DNA of 64,000 nucleotides from Micrasema longulum (Eukaryota > Arthropoda > Insecta > Trichoptera > Brachycentridae), in the NCBI GenBank assembly GCA_022494885.1, contig JAGVSM010000459.1, positions 186,001 through 250,000 of the forward strand. Direction: 5' to 3'. The notes under the pieces were generated by a model that saw only the letters and a program-made list of their open reading frames with translations, made no database searches and was not told where the DNA came from. The translations under genes were made by a program, and so were the position numbers. Of the stretch, positions 48,070-60,479 are shown piece by piece. The first letter of the stretch is position 1; the number at the start of each line of letters is the position of its first letter.

Positions 48070-48321
48070 CTACAATTAAACAATAGCCTTATTAGTTTCA
48101 TGATCTTATAATGTTGAAGATATTTTTTCTCAGTTGAATATCGAAAGTTTTTTCTAAATAATTTTATTAACAATGGAAAGTGGAAAAAGTAAATTAAACT
48201 TCTAATATTTTTGTATTATTGTAGAAAAAAAGATAAGAAAGAAAATGGGTAAATTTTTCAAAGTGAGTATGATAACCGCGAATCAGAAATCAATCAATGA
48301 ATATTTAAATTAGTAACTGAC

Positions 48322-48435
48322 CCAACTGAACCCAATAGTTCCAAGTCCAGCGCTGAGCATCTCCCCCACTATACCCGGGTAGCTGTTGGCAGTTGGGTAA
48401 AACGCGTGGAACTGAGGAGAATGCCAGTGTGTCAT
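48322..48435 (-). CDS. DHPAAS-2 exon 3
   Basis: Residues 68-105, [20 protein letters not shown] onward (Phe79, Tyr80). Acceptor tttcag, donor TGG|gtcagt. Confidence 0.92.
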
Positions 48436-49488
48436 CTGAAAAGCATTTAATTTTTAGTTTTTAATAAAATTAACCAATATTACACGGCAAAATATGTTTT
48501 TTCTGCGTACTAAAACGTGGACTAGTAGAGTCGCGAACTCCGAATGAGGAGGTCCACAAATTTCTAATACCAATCTTTCATAATTACGTTGTTTCCAGTT
48601 AACGTTATTTTCTCTAAAATTTAAATATTTGGGTAAAATTAAAACAACGAAAATATTTAAAAAAATAAAAAAATCATTTATTATTTAGCCAGAAACATAT
48701 TTGAAAAAAAACAGTAAAAAATAATAGTTTTATAATAAATATTAAAAAAAACTAACGTAATTATTTTTTAAATAAATACATATATGTATAAAAGGTATGT
48801 GAATTTTGTTAAAACTCTATTTTATAAAATAGTTCAGGTACAGCTTCATGTATCTGTTAATAAGCCAATCTAGGCAGATCTCGAATAATTTCATCTCGTG
48901 CACAAATGAATCTAGTATGCAAATTAAATTATTTAAAAATAAATTCTTACTATTAAATAATAATGAATGCAAGGCACGAAATAAAATTTTAATTTAATTG
49001 AGTTGTTATGATGTGATTATTTACTACTTATATTTTTTTATATACTATGAAAACGAATAACTTTTAATCTTACTTATTATTAAATTGACAAAAATAAAAT
49101 AATTTGACAAAATATAAATGTCATTTTTGCAGTGAATAATATTATATACTCAATTAAAAAACAATAATTTACTGTTGTTATCTAAAAAAACGCAGCATTC
49201 TTCGTAATTACTTATAATATGAAAAAGACTGATGTTTTAAAATATTTTATGCACACATACTTCCATAAAAAAAATTAGCGTAAATATGTGTAAAAAATAT
49301 TTTAAAAATTAATTATGAATGTGTTGTGTGTTTCCAATTTTCAAAATGTTTTGAAGAACTAAAGGATCAACTCGTGACAAACTTGGGTTTGTTGATCATT
49401 AGATCTTTCAGATCTCAGATCGATTGTTTGCAAAACTACCACGATACGACTTTTAAAGGTGTAATAATAATATATTAAAATAACGAAC

Positions 49489-49609
49489 CCCTGGCATGAT
49501 GACTCTGTCCATGTCCTTCATAAATTCCTGCCACGATTCAGGCTCTTCCGGGACCTCATCCGGTATCAGATCCTTCATGTATCCCGGCTGTATAGACGGA
49601 AGTACTGGC
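49489..49609 (-). CDS. DHPAAS-2 exon 2
   Basis: Residues 27-67, [15 protein letters not shown] to RVIMPG. Acceptor gccatag, donor GGG|gttcgt, a non-optimal GT donor. Confidence 0.9.
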
Positions 49610-50863
49610 CTATGGCGACAGGAGTAAAAGGTCAATAGAAGGACTACACAATTATTGTGTAATAATGTATTGGTTGAGGACTTTACATTTTCTTTTAATA
49701 TATTCGTAGAAAATATTTATGAGATTATTCAATGCCTTTTTCAATGCACACCTCGTAAATGAATGAAATAAAGTCAACGGTTATTAGAGCTAATTTTCAT
49801 TGAATTAGGTATTTTTATTATGTTATATTGATATAACGACTTAAACGAAAAAATATAAAACAGATTTATAGTAAAATAGCCGTGTATAAAAATACGAAAT
49901 TTATAATTTGCTTCATGATTAAAGTTTTCATTCTATTTATTCAAAATGTTCAGTACCTACCTCATTTTTATGAAATTTTTGCTTAAATTATTAGCACTGA
50001 CAATATTGTGATGACAATGATAAATGACTACCAAAAAATGTTTGAATCGTTCAATAAAAATAAATCAAAAATGTATTTATGAAAACATGCTACCTATATA
50101 ACGTTGTTTATTTAAACATTGTGTTTAGTTGTAACAAACTAGCGATGTAATGACTTAAATCGCTATATTTAAGCTATTAAATTGTGTTTTTTTATATTTT
50201 TTAAATTTATTTACAATTTTAATAAACCCGTTAGGGTTACATTAGAAATTTTATATTGTCTAGTCATTTTATGTCTCATCTAGTCTAGTTAGTTCAGTCA
50301 TCATGTGCTTTTTCAGATTGATTTTAAATTTAATATAGCTATTTGCCATTAAGATTCCGATTATTTTGAGAAATTGTATTTTTGTTTAGTAAAAAATACA
50401 TTTTTAGATAATTGACTCAACTTTTTAATAAATAATAATAATTATTAATAAAAATAATATCCATCATGAATTTTCATTAAATAATATAATTCCGAAATAA
50501 GAATTACTTTACTGATGTTTTTTTATTGAAATGCGATTTTTGATTTTTAAAAATTATCCAATCGATTTTCAGACGAGTGATTATATAAAAATATCCGGTA
50601 AATAATGATTTCCAAATAAAAAGAAACGCCTTTACTTAGATATGTGTAATAACGTATTTATTTAGAACGATTACAAATTACTGAATAGTTGTTTACTTTA
50701 TTGGATTTTTGTTTACATACTTAGTTTACGATACTTTAAAAAGTACACACATATACGTTTATATATGTATTACTTGATATCTATTTTTGCAAAAAAATAA
50801 ACAAAAATCCATCTTTTGCATGGGTATGTATCCTAAATTATTTATGTTTGACAATAAATTTAC

Positions 50864-50943
50864 CTGTTTCTTAGACTATCCATATAATCAGCTATATAAT
50901 CCACGGCAGCCTTGCCGAATTCGCGAAACTGTTCACTATCCAT
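50864..50943 (-). CDS. DHPAAS-2 exon 1
   Basis: Residues 1-26 plus two bases; [20 protein letters not shown] onward, donor AG|gtaaat. Confidence 0.9.
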
Positions 50944-51102
50944 CCTGGAGTTGGATATTCCCAAAAATAAGGCGCTATAAGTCAACTTGAACTTCACTCA
51001 AAATAACTTAATTAGCAAAGAAGCTGAGAAACAGCCCTGAATCTCGAAACGTCTTGGTTATACAAGTACTTAAGGAGAATGGTACTCCCCACAGTCGGGA
51101 GG

Positions 51103-51112
51103 CTTTTATATA
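51103..51112 (-). promoter_or_regulatory. DHPAAS-2 TATA box
   Basis: TATATAAAAG on the minus strand, 160 bases upstream of the ATG. A start site about 30 bases downstream (near 51080) would give an unspliced 5'UTR of roughly 140 bases. A good match to the TATA consensus in the right place. Confidence 0.6.
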
Positions 51113-51119
51113 GACGCTA

Positions 51120-54100
51120 ATAATGATCCGAGACGTAAATAGGTACACACACACGTTCCGAGTCTATCTGTTGGTTACTTGAGACTGGTCATCTGTGACC
51201 ATTGATTGTTTACGTTCTCTATAAAAAGTGATCTCGATGTTTCCGGATACATAGTTATAAATCGTTACGTAAGATTTTTTGCTCTTCTGACCGCCATCAC
51301 TGTTAAGGTCTTGGTTATACGCGGTTTTGTACATAATTATTGTGATTGTACTAGGAAAAGTTAACGCAATGATTTCATGCAATTGCAGACATACTGACTG
51401 TACAATGTACTTACAATAAAACGTTGTTTCAATTGTTTTGATTTTACTTTCCATAAATTTTGAAGCATCGAATTCCAGAAAATATTTTTTTTATCCTAAT
51501 TCTTGATGAAATTTTTTTTTTAAATTTTCGCTTTCGCGAAATTTTTGGTGCTTAGAATTTCTTTTTTTTTAATTTGTCTATCGTATGTTAATAATTAAAG
51601 TAGCTTTTTAGCCAGAATAAAATTAATCAAAATCCTGTAGTGATGTTTTGAAAAATTCTCAGAAATACTTCTAATAGTCACTGGTATCATTTACCCCACG
51701 AAATAAAATCATAATAACACGCCTTCATTTTTTAAGAGATCCTTCAGGAAAAAACTCGTGTTTTTCATCGATGAATCTGTTTTTTGTTTAAATATTAAAC
51801 TGGATATGCAAATCAAACAAACGTATAAAAAAGCTTTTAATATCGAACAAAGGGATATCCTAGTCAATCGGTTGGTATGCAAAATAATTTATGGAGGATT
51901 AATAATTGTGCTAGAATTATGTAATCCATTTTTTTCTTATTATGAAATAAATAATTACTTACGTATATAAGATTATGGTACCTATGTATATAAAATCACT
52001 AGTGATAACTATTCTTAGAACACCGCGGCACGAGAAAATCTTAAATGACTGATCGATCAGTTGTTAAATCTTGCACGGAATCTACGGGGCACGTTATTCA
52101 GAACTTTCACTTCCAACCGGCAAAACAGTTTAGATAAAAATTATCTTAAATTTTACGCTAGTTAAATTATCAAATAAATTTAGTTAGAGTAAATAACTAT
52201 ATATATAAATATGTTTTTTATGAAACCTACTATCTCAAAATATAAAACAGTACTAAAACTACATTTCCGCAATAATTATTTATAACTATATCTGTAATAA
52301 AATTAAAAACTTGTAAACAAATAAAATTTAAGCTGTAAAACAACAAAACAAATTAGCGACTGCTTGATAAACAACAGCAAGCTGGAGCGAGTTTTTAGAC
52401 AGGTTGGATGTTTACTCTATAGACGTTGGACACTAATCTCTAGAGATAGGCAATACAAATCTTATGAAAGACGAACACAGCCTTGTTAATCTATAGCGTG
52501 AAAAATATTCATTTATTTACTTTGGTTCACAAACAATAAACAATGCATAAGACATTAGTATAATAATTACAATTTTAATGTATTTGCCTTTTCAAAGAAG
52601 TGGCAAGCTCTCGCGCTCGAAGAGGGGCCTTAGCCTTACCCCACTGTTTTATTAGAAATACTTAAGCTTATATACATAATTGAAAGTGTCATGTATATTT
52701 AATTTAAAGTTTTTTTTTCATAGTGTCTAATTAATTGAAAAGTTTTTTCAAATATATATGTTTTTATTTTTATGCTCATAAAGCTTATATGTCATTTTAA
52801 ATCGTATTTTGATAATTTGAAATTATGTGGAAATCTTAAATATGAACTAGTCTTAAAATTTATATTATTCTTTTATCTGACCAACTGAATAATTGACAAT
52901 TTTAATAAAATAGTCGGACACTGTCTCGATAAACCGTACATTACTATCTATAAAATACAGCTAAACTTTATTGACCTGACTTATGGCTTACCCATGTTTG
53001 AATCTAGTAACAACAAGAGAGCGAGAATTGTGAGGCCCTTGGGCTTAGTTTGTACTGTAAGCCACCCTTCCCTCGTTTCTCTCTCTTAGTACTCTCACCC
53101 CTTCATTAAGGGATCGCACTCGTGTCACGACTAATTAAATTATCTTACGATCAGTTTATTCAATTAAAATACAATATTCTTTATAACTTGGGTACATCAC
53201 AAGTTACTGGGTAATGTCAAAATTTATTTTATTTTACTCGTATATACAAGTGCGCTTTTATGTGAAACTAAAATAGTAAGCGATTTACGTATAATAAATA
53301 CTTAATTCAAATACATATTACTTTATGTTACTACTTTACATTTTGATTGCTCATCTGATTATAACTTTATATGTTTAACATTTTTAAACTTCTTTGAATT
53401 TATTGTGATGTCCAATTTGAAAAAGGAATTCAGTTTTTTAGTCTTCAGTTTCGTTTCCTACACTGCGCAAATATTTTATTAAAAAAAATATTAGAACGAA
53501 TTTGACATTCATTATTGACACTCGTTACCTATATTAATTGAAAATTATAAAATAAAAAACGAAGAGAAATAGAGATAAACGGTTTGAATAAAAACGGTAC
53601 TTTGTAATCGATAGGTGGTGTTCAGAAAACTTAAAACAAGGCTGTAAAATACTTTACAAATACGGCGAATCGAGCAGAGTAATTTATTTATTTATTCATT
53701 CAAAATTACACTCGTTTAAATATAAGTGAACTTATTAGGGCTTTTCAGGCTGTGCCCGTACCAAGCCACAATAATAAACAATAAAAAATACGTAGTAAAA
53801 TCAAAAGGATTCAAATATGTGATGCAATATAATTACAATCCAGAAAAACCAGGTATAAATAATAAATCGTAAAAGACCAAAAAATCCAATTTAAAAAAAA
53901 AATCACACTTAAATATTAAAATGTAAATCATACGAATTTAGATTCATACATAATCAAATATACAAAATAACAGTATCATTAAAATCAACAAAATAATAGT
54001 ATAAAAAGTAAAATACAGTAGTATTGAAAAAAAAAACAAAATAATAGTATCATTGAAAAATCAATATAAAAAGAACCTATATATATAAAAACATAATTGA

Positions 54101-54240
54101 AATGATACTTGAAATATGGTTTCTAGAAACTCGCCCTACACCGTAGTAAGAAATCGGAGTAATAAATAACATGCCAAATAAGATTGAGTACTTAATTGAA
54201 CACATAACACACATTTGTTAAAACTTAACGATAGAAGGAA
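51120..54240. other. Region upstream of DHPAAS-2, no gene seen
   Basis: AT-rich; short open frames without family likeness. A ttatttatttatttattca tract at 53681-53700 followed by a conserved-looking block may be another minus-strand LINE 3' end. Confidence 0.5.
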
Positions 54241-54249
54241 AATTATAGA

Positions 54250-54855
54250 CCTTTTAAATTTATTCAAAATTGTAAATTCAATATGGGATTGCCCTGAACC
54301 CTGAATCTCTCATCAACTTCAGGGTGCCTGGAAGAATGACTAGACAGGTGCCACCGTTTTGTAGCAACAATTCACGGACAGTGTATACTTGTAATGCAGT
54401 ATTAAATAGACTTCATGAACTCGACAATAGTTATTCCCACGTATCCGATATATTTAGTGTGGGGTATTGTTCCTATAGAACAAACCTTTTGAACTTTTTC
54501 AAAGATGGTGAATGGTAATTATATTTATTTATTCATGCATTTCATATACAGTTTTTTGTTCACTTTGCCTAGCTGTGTGAAACAGTACTATGATTTTCTT
54601 GTTGTTTTACTGTAGAATGTTTTATTATTTAATCTTTCTACTGAATATGCCGTATAATTTTTAGGTTATTTTTTTAAATACAAATCTTGTATAATTTTTT
54701 ATTTGATTTTTTAAAATTTTTATAAATCTTGTTTTTAAAATTCATGTTTTTGAAAAAAAAGGCAAACAATATTAAGCCAAGTATGTTAATATTATAAATG
54801 TTTGTAAAAGGCAGATTTGCCGATTATGTTTATAAAATAAAATAAAATAATGAAA
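54250..54855 (+). mobile_element. LINE C-terminus and 3'UTR
   Basis: Frame 54324-54518 reads VPGRMTRQVPPFC, LNRLHELDNSYSHVSDIF, YRTNLLNFFKDGEW, the terminal domain of a LINE ORF2. The 3'UTR ends in (aataaa)n-type repeats at 54833-54852. Confidence 0.6.
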
Positions 54856-55454
54856 AAATATAAAAATGTCAAGATATATAAAAAGCAAATAAAAGTGAAA
54901 GTATGGAAAGAAAGGAGATTTGTCAATTTTTGCTAATTGCTTATCTCGAAATTATATAACTAATTATAAAACTTGACAACCTTGTCCCTATCGATGTGCA
55001 GCAAGCAATTGCAAAGATTTTTATATAGATGATTACTATTTTGTTATACTAGACTGACATTGAATGAAAACAAAGCATTTAATTTGATAATAAGATCACA
55101 TCAAATCGTGTGCGTTTGGTTTTAAAATCAATAAGTTTTATAGAAAGTAATAATTTCTCTTCACCTTTCACCATCAACCTGCTCTGAACTGAGTATGAAC
55201 ACAAATTCAACTCTCTACACACAAACGCGTTTGGTTTATTGCATAATATTATCATGCGAATGGAGATGGTACTTTAAGAAGCAGAACAAGAAACGTAGAT
55301 CAGATAAAACATTAGTCACTAATTCTAGCTATCAAACGAAAATTGACGAGAACGAGCAATGTTTTAAAATAAAATCATTCAATGTATTATGTTGACATCG
55401 TACAGCTTCAATGCCCTGCATCAAAAACAAAACAAAAACTTCCCAAAAAACGAT

Positions 55455-55560
55455 GACGTAACCACATATCAACTGGGGGTATTTCCGAGAGGTAGGAAAC
55501 CCAATATGAATGGCCGTGTTTTACAAACATCAAAATAATAATATTTTTTCATGGACCCTG
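55455..55560 (+). repeat. Interspersed repeat D, copy 1
   Basis: ctgggggtatttccgagagg, then aggaaacccaatatgaatgg; repeated at 56910-56965. Confidence 0.45.
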
Positions 55561-56537
55561 CGCAGTTTTAATTTATCGTGAAAAACATTAGAAAAACCGT
55601 TTTACGAGTATTATCATTCCAAAACGTATTTTTCATCATTTTGTTTTCAATAAACAAAAATTAATTTTAATTCTTATTTTAGTTACGTAATAGCGTAATG
55701 TTAAAAACACAAACACCAATATTTGATTTGTTTGCCAAATAAAATTAATCAGCGCGACGCTTAGTGACCTCAGTGACAATAGATTACTTAAATGACAAAA
55801 ATAGAAATTTCACTGAAACGACAAGGTCCGTTGAATACATATAACATTGTTTAAAAAAGAGACACATTAAACGAATTATTTGATCCAATTTATGTTATTT
55901 ATTGACTATTATTGGTGGCATTTCGCAATTTTTCATTGTGATAAGGCAATATTTTCACTAAAATGTAAATTAAAATGAAATTATTTGGTACACATCCACT
56001 TATGTATTTGACCAATCCCTCTAACGGACATCTTTAGACTGGTAAACATTATACAGTGTCGAAAGCATTTATTCAAAACAAAAAAATATCTTAAGTCGTT
56101 AAAGAAATTATGATGATTAACAGAATTAATTATTGAACCCTATCATAATATAAACAACTGTTAATAATGCATATCGAGGAAACTATCAAACTAAATTAGT
56201 CATTTAATTTACTTTATTTTACGAAAGAAATAAAACTTTTTTTCTTCATATACTGCAATATTTAGAAACGTACCTTTTACTCGTAATAAATTTAAAGAGA
56301 TGGCATACGTAACTTGGCATTTTATAGAGACGCAGACGGCATGAAATACTTATAGAATTAAAATTGGAAATTAAAAATTAGAAAATGGTTTACAGGCGTT
56401 GCCTAGCATGTGGAATTATTCCATCAGATAAATCTCTTCACAACGATAATGGTTTCAGCTTTTTAATTTCACTAAAATCAACAAATGGAAGAATTGAAGA
56501 AATGTAAATGTTCGAAAATAGGTGAAATAGTAAATAC

Positions 56538-56640
56538 TATACAGTGTGTAAAGTGGCCATTTAAACCAGCCAATGGAATGTCATAAACACTACAAATGCC
56601 TAGACTTCCATTTTCCCTTCTCTAAAATGTCCCCCGTCCC
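56538..56640 (-). repeat. Interspersed repeat C, copy 3 (inverted)
   Basis: acagtgtgtaaagtggccat and aaaccagccaatggaatgtc match the reverse complement of 34125-34185. Confidence 0.4.
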
Positions 56641-56889
56641 TGTTGTAATTTGTTATCAAATAAAGTTTGTGAATAATATAAAAATACTTATAGCAAACCG
56701 ACCATTGTTTATCTTTTCCGCAAATAATATATATTATATGTGTGTATGTGGTATTCTTGACTATTTCTAGAGCGCTTAACGTAGACATTAGTAGGTACCG
56801 GGGTTAGTTCTCACGCCTCACGCCTCGCGCCCGCTATCTCTTCTCTCCGCTGGCGCTGTTCTAGTGATTAAATTACAAATTCACAAGGG

Positions 56890-57060
56890 CACCATTTGTC
56901 TTCCCCGAATAGCTGGGGGTATTTCCGAGAGGCAGGAAACTCAATTGGAATGGCTGTGTTTAAATAAACTGTTTTTGACACTTGGCCCATGCTATTAAAA
57001 AAAACAACCATCGATTTTTTTTTAAAGAAAATGAGCAATAATTTTGCGCTGTTTTTTGCT
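56890..57060 (+). repeat. Interspersed repeat D, copy 2
   Basis: ctgggggtatttccgagagg at 56911, then caggaaactcaattggaatg; 1.45 kb from copy 1, same orientation. Confidence 0.45.
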
Positions 57061-57078
57061 ATCATTCTAATTTGCAGA

Positions 57079-58985
57079 ATTTATTTATTTATTTACTGAC
57101 TTGTTCAGTCCATTCAACAATGGCAAACTCATTTCATTATAATACTTGCAGACGGAAGTGAAATAAAATACAACTAAATAAAATTAAAGCTAGGACAAAA
57201 AAATAAATAATAATTACTACCTCGAGACAAAATCTCGTATATCTTAGTGATTGTTTAAATCTATAAAGACTGGTAAAAAAAAAGTTCAGATCTTTTCTCG
57301 AGTTTACAATGCGACACAATCGGGACGTTGGTGCATTCGAGCCATGGTTTGTACTGTGCTGATTAAGGAACAGCCTATTATTATATCGCAACCGGCGGAT
57401 CGGAACATTAAATGCCACTTGTTCCACAGTAACGATGGTACATCATTTAAGCCATTTAGTAAATAATGGAGTATGCAGTCAATGTAATTTCTACGTTTTT
57501 GTAGACTCGAGATTTTTAATATTGACTCCATTTTTCCGTAAGTGTAGTCTCCCCTCTCGGAGCCAATAACCCATGCTACTTTTCTTAGCAGACGATGTTG
57601 CACCGATTCGATATGATTTATCCGGTCTTCATATAAGGCAGACCCGATCACGGACGAGGCATATTCTAAAAGATGACGAACAAGTGAGCAATAGAACAAA
57701 AGTGTGAAGCAAAAACTATAACTATGAACAAATTAGTAAAGCCACTAGATGTCCTGCTAACAAAACCTAAGAGGTTTAGTGATTTATGAATCATAGTATA
57801 AATATGTTCATTAAAGGTAAGTTTACAGTCCATGATAACTCCAAGGTCGTTTATAGACTTGACCATATCTAAATTAATATTTTCGATTTTGTAATCGAAG
57901 GAGATAGGTTTTTTGAATCTATAAAAATACATTATCTTAGTTTTTAAATATTTAATTCTAGGTTGCTGGGGCTTTGCACCACATATTAAAAAATTCAATA
58001 TCTGACTGAAACAGCAAACAGTCATTTGTATTTTGAATTATTTTAAGAATTTTATTGTCGTCTGCAAAGAGCCAAAAACGAGTAAATGAGAGTATATTTG
58101 CTACATCGTTAACAAACGAATTAAAAAGAAGAGGTTTACCTGATGTAACATCGATACTGGCTGATAAATAGTTTCTAATCCTAAACTTTTGCCGTCTTCC
58201 ACTTCGATAAGATTCTATGAATGACAATAACGGGTTAATTAATCCAAGAGCATGTAATTTAGCAATAAGAATTTTATGTTTAACTTTACCAAATGCCTTT
58301 GCAAAGTTTGTGTAGAGACCAGTAACTTGCTGACCACTCTCGTCTCTCAATAGTATGTGAATAAAATTGATCTAGCAGTTCTGAATCCATGCTGTTCCTC
58401 AATCAGTACATTTTTACATAACGGGGTAATTTTACGAGTTATTAAAGATTAAAATAATTTAGGGATCTGAGATATTTTGGTCTGTAATTGCATACATCAG
58501 GTTTGTTTCCCGATTTGAATATAGGTCTAATATACGACATCTCCCAAATATTTGGAAATATACCTGATATAAGTGAAAAATTAAATAGCTTAAATATTGG
58601 TTTGGCAAGAGTAAAGCTGCAATTTTGAAACATTATTTCTGGAATACCAACAGGTCTGATGCTTTTCTTACTGGTTAGTTTATTCATATAATGTGATAGT
58701 TCAGTTAGTGATATTTTACAAGTGTTCAAGGCATTTGTATTAATATAATTAAATTAGGGGATAGACCATGTAGAATTTTCATTAACATAAACAGATTAAA
58801 AGTTAGTTGCAAAAACGCTTGTCATATCAGCACTATTGGTTGCATGGACATCATTATGAAGTATACTAGAAGGCAAATCCTAGTCACTACGTTTTTGAGC
58901 AACTAATTCCCAAAGCTTTTTTCGATTGTCCCTCAGTATCAGTAGCAGTTTTTACTTTCAGTTTTTGCAATTTCTTTGAGATTTT
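57079..58985 (-). mobile_element. Decayed LINE with RT, several frameshifts
   Basis: Going 5' to 3' on the minus strand: 58729-58442 (SIRPVGIPEIMFQN, FPNIWEMSYIRPIFKSG), 58350-57958 (LYTNFAKAFGKVKHKIL, TSGKPLLFNSFVNDV, WLFADDNKIL), 58025-57666 (NDLGVIMDCKLTFNEHI), 57699-57304 (LEYASSVIGSALYEDRINHI). Catalytic FADD is present but the ORF is split into four frames. The 3' end is a ttatttatttattta tract near 57079. Confidence 0.8.
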
Positions 58986-59734
58986 TTTTTGATAAAACAC
59001 AAGATTGCCCGTTAACTTGTATAATTTATGATCATTTTTTTTTTAAATTAAGCATTTTAATTAAGGACATACCATTTTGGAAATTTCGGCTGAACAAATT
59101 TAGATTATTTTTAACTAAAAGTATTATGTACGTCATTTATACATAAATATTTAAAACTGTTTATTAAAAAACATAACAATCAATTTATGTACCAATTTAT
59201 GTTTTTTTGGTGATTGATTTCCCTAGATTATGGTCTGCCTAACTAGGTACAACCTGTTTTAATTCAGATATTTTTATGTGTAGAGCAAAATAATGACAAA
59301 ACATGACTACCTGCTAGTGAATTTATTACAAGTAAAATTATAAATCATAAAACTTTAAATATCCTTACGAATATATTTAAACAAATTTTCGGACTGAAAT
59401 ATGAGGAAATTAGAAGCAAACTTAGAAATCTCCACCAAGAACGGAAAATAAGTTATTGATGTCAAAATAAACTATACATAAAAACCCAACTAAATAAATA
59501 ATAGCGTAATTCAAAACCGCCTCTAATTCTCGCAAAAACAGATTTCAATTATACTTGACACCGCAAACTTTTAGCATTCTCCCTTGAGTTGGTGAAGCAT
59601 AATTAGAAATCTTACAGTTCTTTTTTCAAAGTTCTTTCCAAATATATCTCAGTAACTACACTTCTTCAATTGAGATTTCTAAGTTTTCTTCTAAAACCCT
59701 CATATAAAAAACATTAGTATATAATTGTAAATTT

Positions 59735-60470
59735 ATTTTTTTGCGGATGACCTTAAAATATTCAAAATTCGAAAAACAAATTAATGACTGTCATACACTA
59801 TAAAATGACCTAGATTATTTATTATTTTGGTGTCATGATAATGACTTATTTTTAATATAAATAAATATATGTCTATCAAATTTAAAAGATAAATAAATAA
59901 ATCATCTTCAATTCTTATTCAATTAACAACATGATATTCACGACGTTCATTAAGAACCTAAAACGATCATAGATCTTGGGATAACTTTTGATGACAAACT
60001 TACAACCATCACATTAATTTCATCTCCAAGAGAGCAATCAAAGTCTGTGGATTTATTTTGCGAATATCCAAGCCATTCAAATGCCCGAAATTTGTTCGTA
60101 GCTTGCTTGAATTAATAAGGATTCCTTCATATAATGCGGATTGAATCGGTTCAACTTTAATTTATGAAATCGTTTATTAAATACTCTGATAATGAACTAT
60201 TTTGATCGTCTAGAATACTTTCACGTTTTAAGTTAAGAATTTGTAAGGGTTTTGGCTGGTTTAATATTTTTGCACAAAATAATATCTAACTATAAAGATG
60301 CCCCTGATTAACACTGTAATGTACCTCACCGCAACTTGCGTACCAATGCTGTCTTTGCTGTGGGAAATGTAAGAGCCAACATAGGATTATTTTCCCCTCT
60401 GCCAAGGAGCCTCGGATCAGTTAACAAAAGGTTACTTATTTAAAAAAAAATGTTTTTTCAGAAAAACAAC
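59735..60470 (+). mobile_element. Degenerate LINE RT remnant
   Basis: FFADDLKIFKI at 59736-59766, then DLGITFDDKLTTITL, RAIKVCGFILRISKPFK, RSLLELIRIPSYNAD with stops and shifts, and a decayed C-terminus to about 60470. Opposite strand to the neighbouring 57-59 kb LINE. Confidence 0.6.
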
Positions 60471-60479
60471 TCGGTACTG

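Larger units (their letters stand above)
46754..50943 (-). pseudogene. 3,4-dihydroxyphenylacetaldehyde synthase, copy 2, with a frameshift in the last exon
   Basis: Complement of 50943-50864, 49609-49489, 48435-48322, 48069-47950 and 47847-46754: 1529 nt, one base short of a 509-aa frame. Exon lengths 80, 121, 114 and 120 match DHPAAS-1 exactly. Diagnostic residues Phe79-Tyr80 ([11 protein letters not shown]), Asn192, Asp271, Lys303, Phe309, Tyr332 and Pro350 are all present. Near 47113-47116 one base is missing, so the frame hits TGA at 47112-47110 (390 aa). The rest of the family sequence ([12 protein letters not shown] to the end) continues intact in the next frame. The clean downstream frame, intact splice sites and TATA box suggest either a very recent mutation or a sequencing error; a corrected base would make this an ordinary functional gene. 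Asn242 replaces the Thr seen in the other two genes. Confidence 0.88.
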
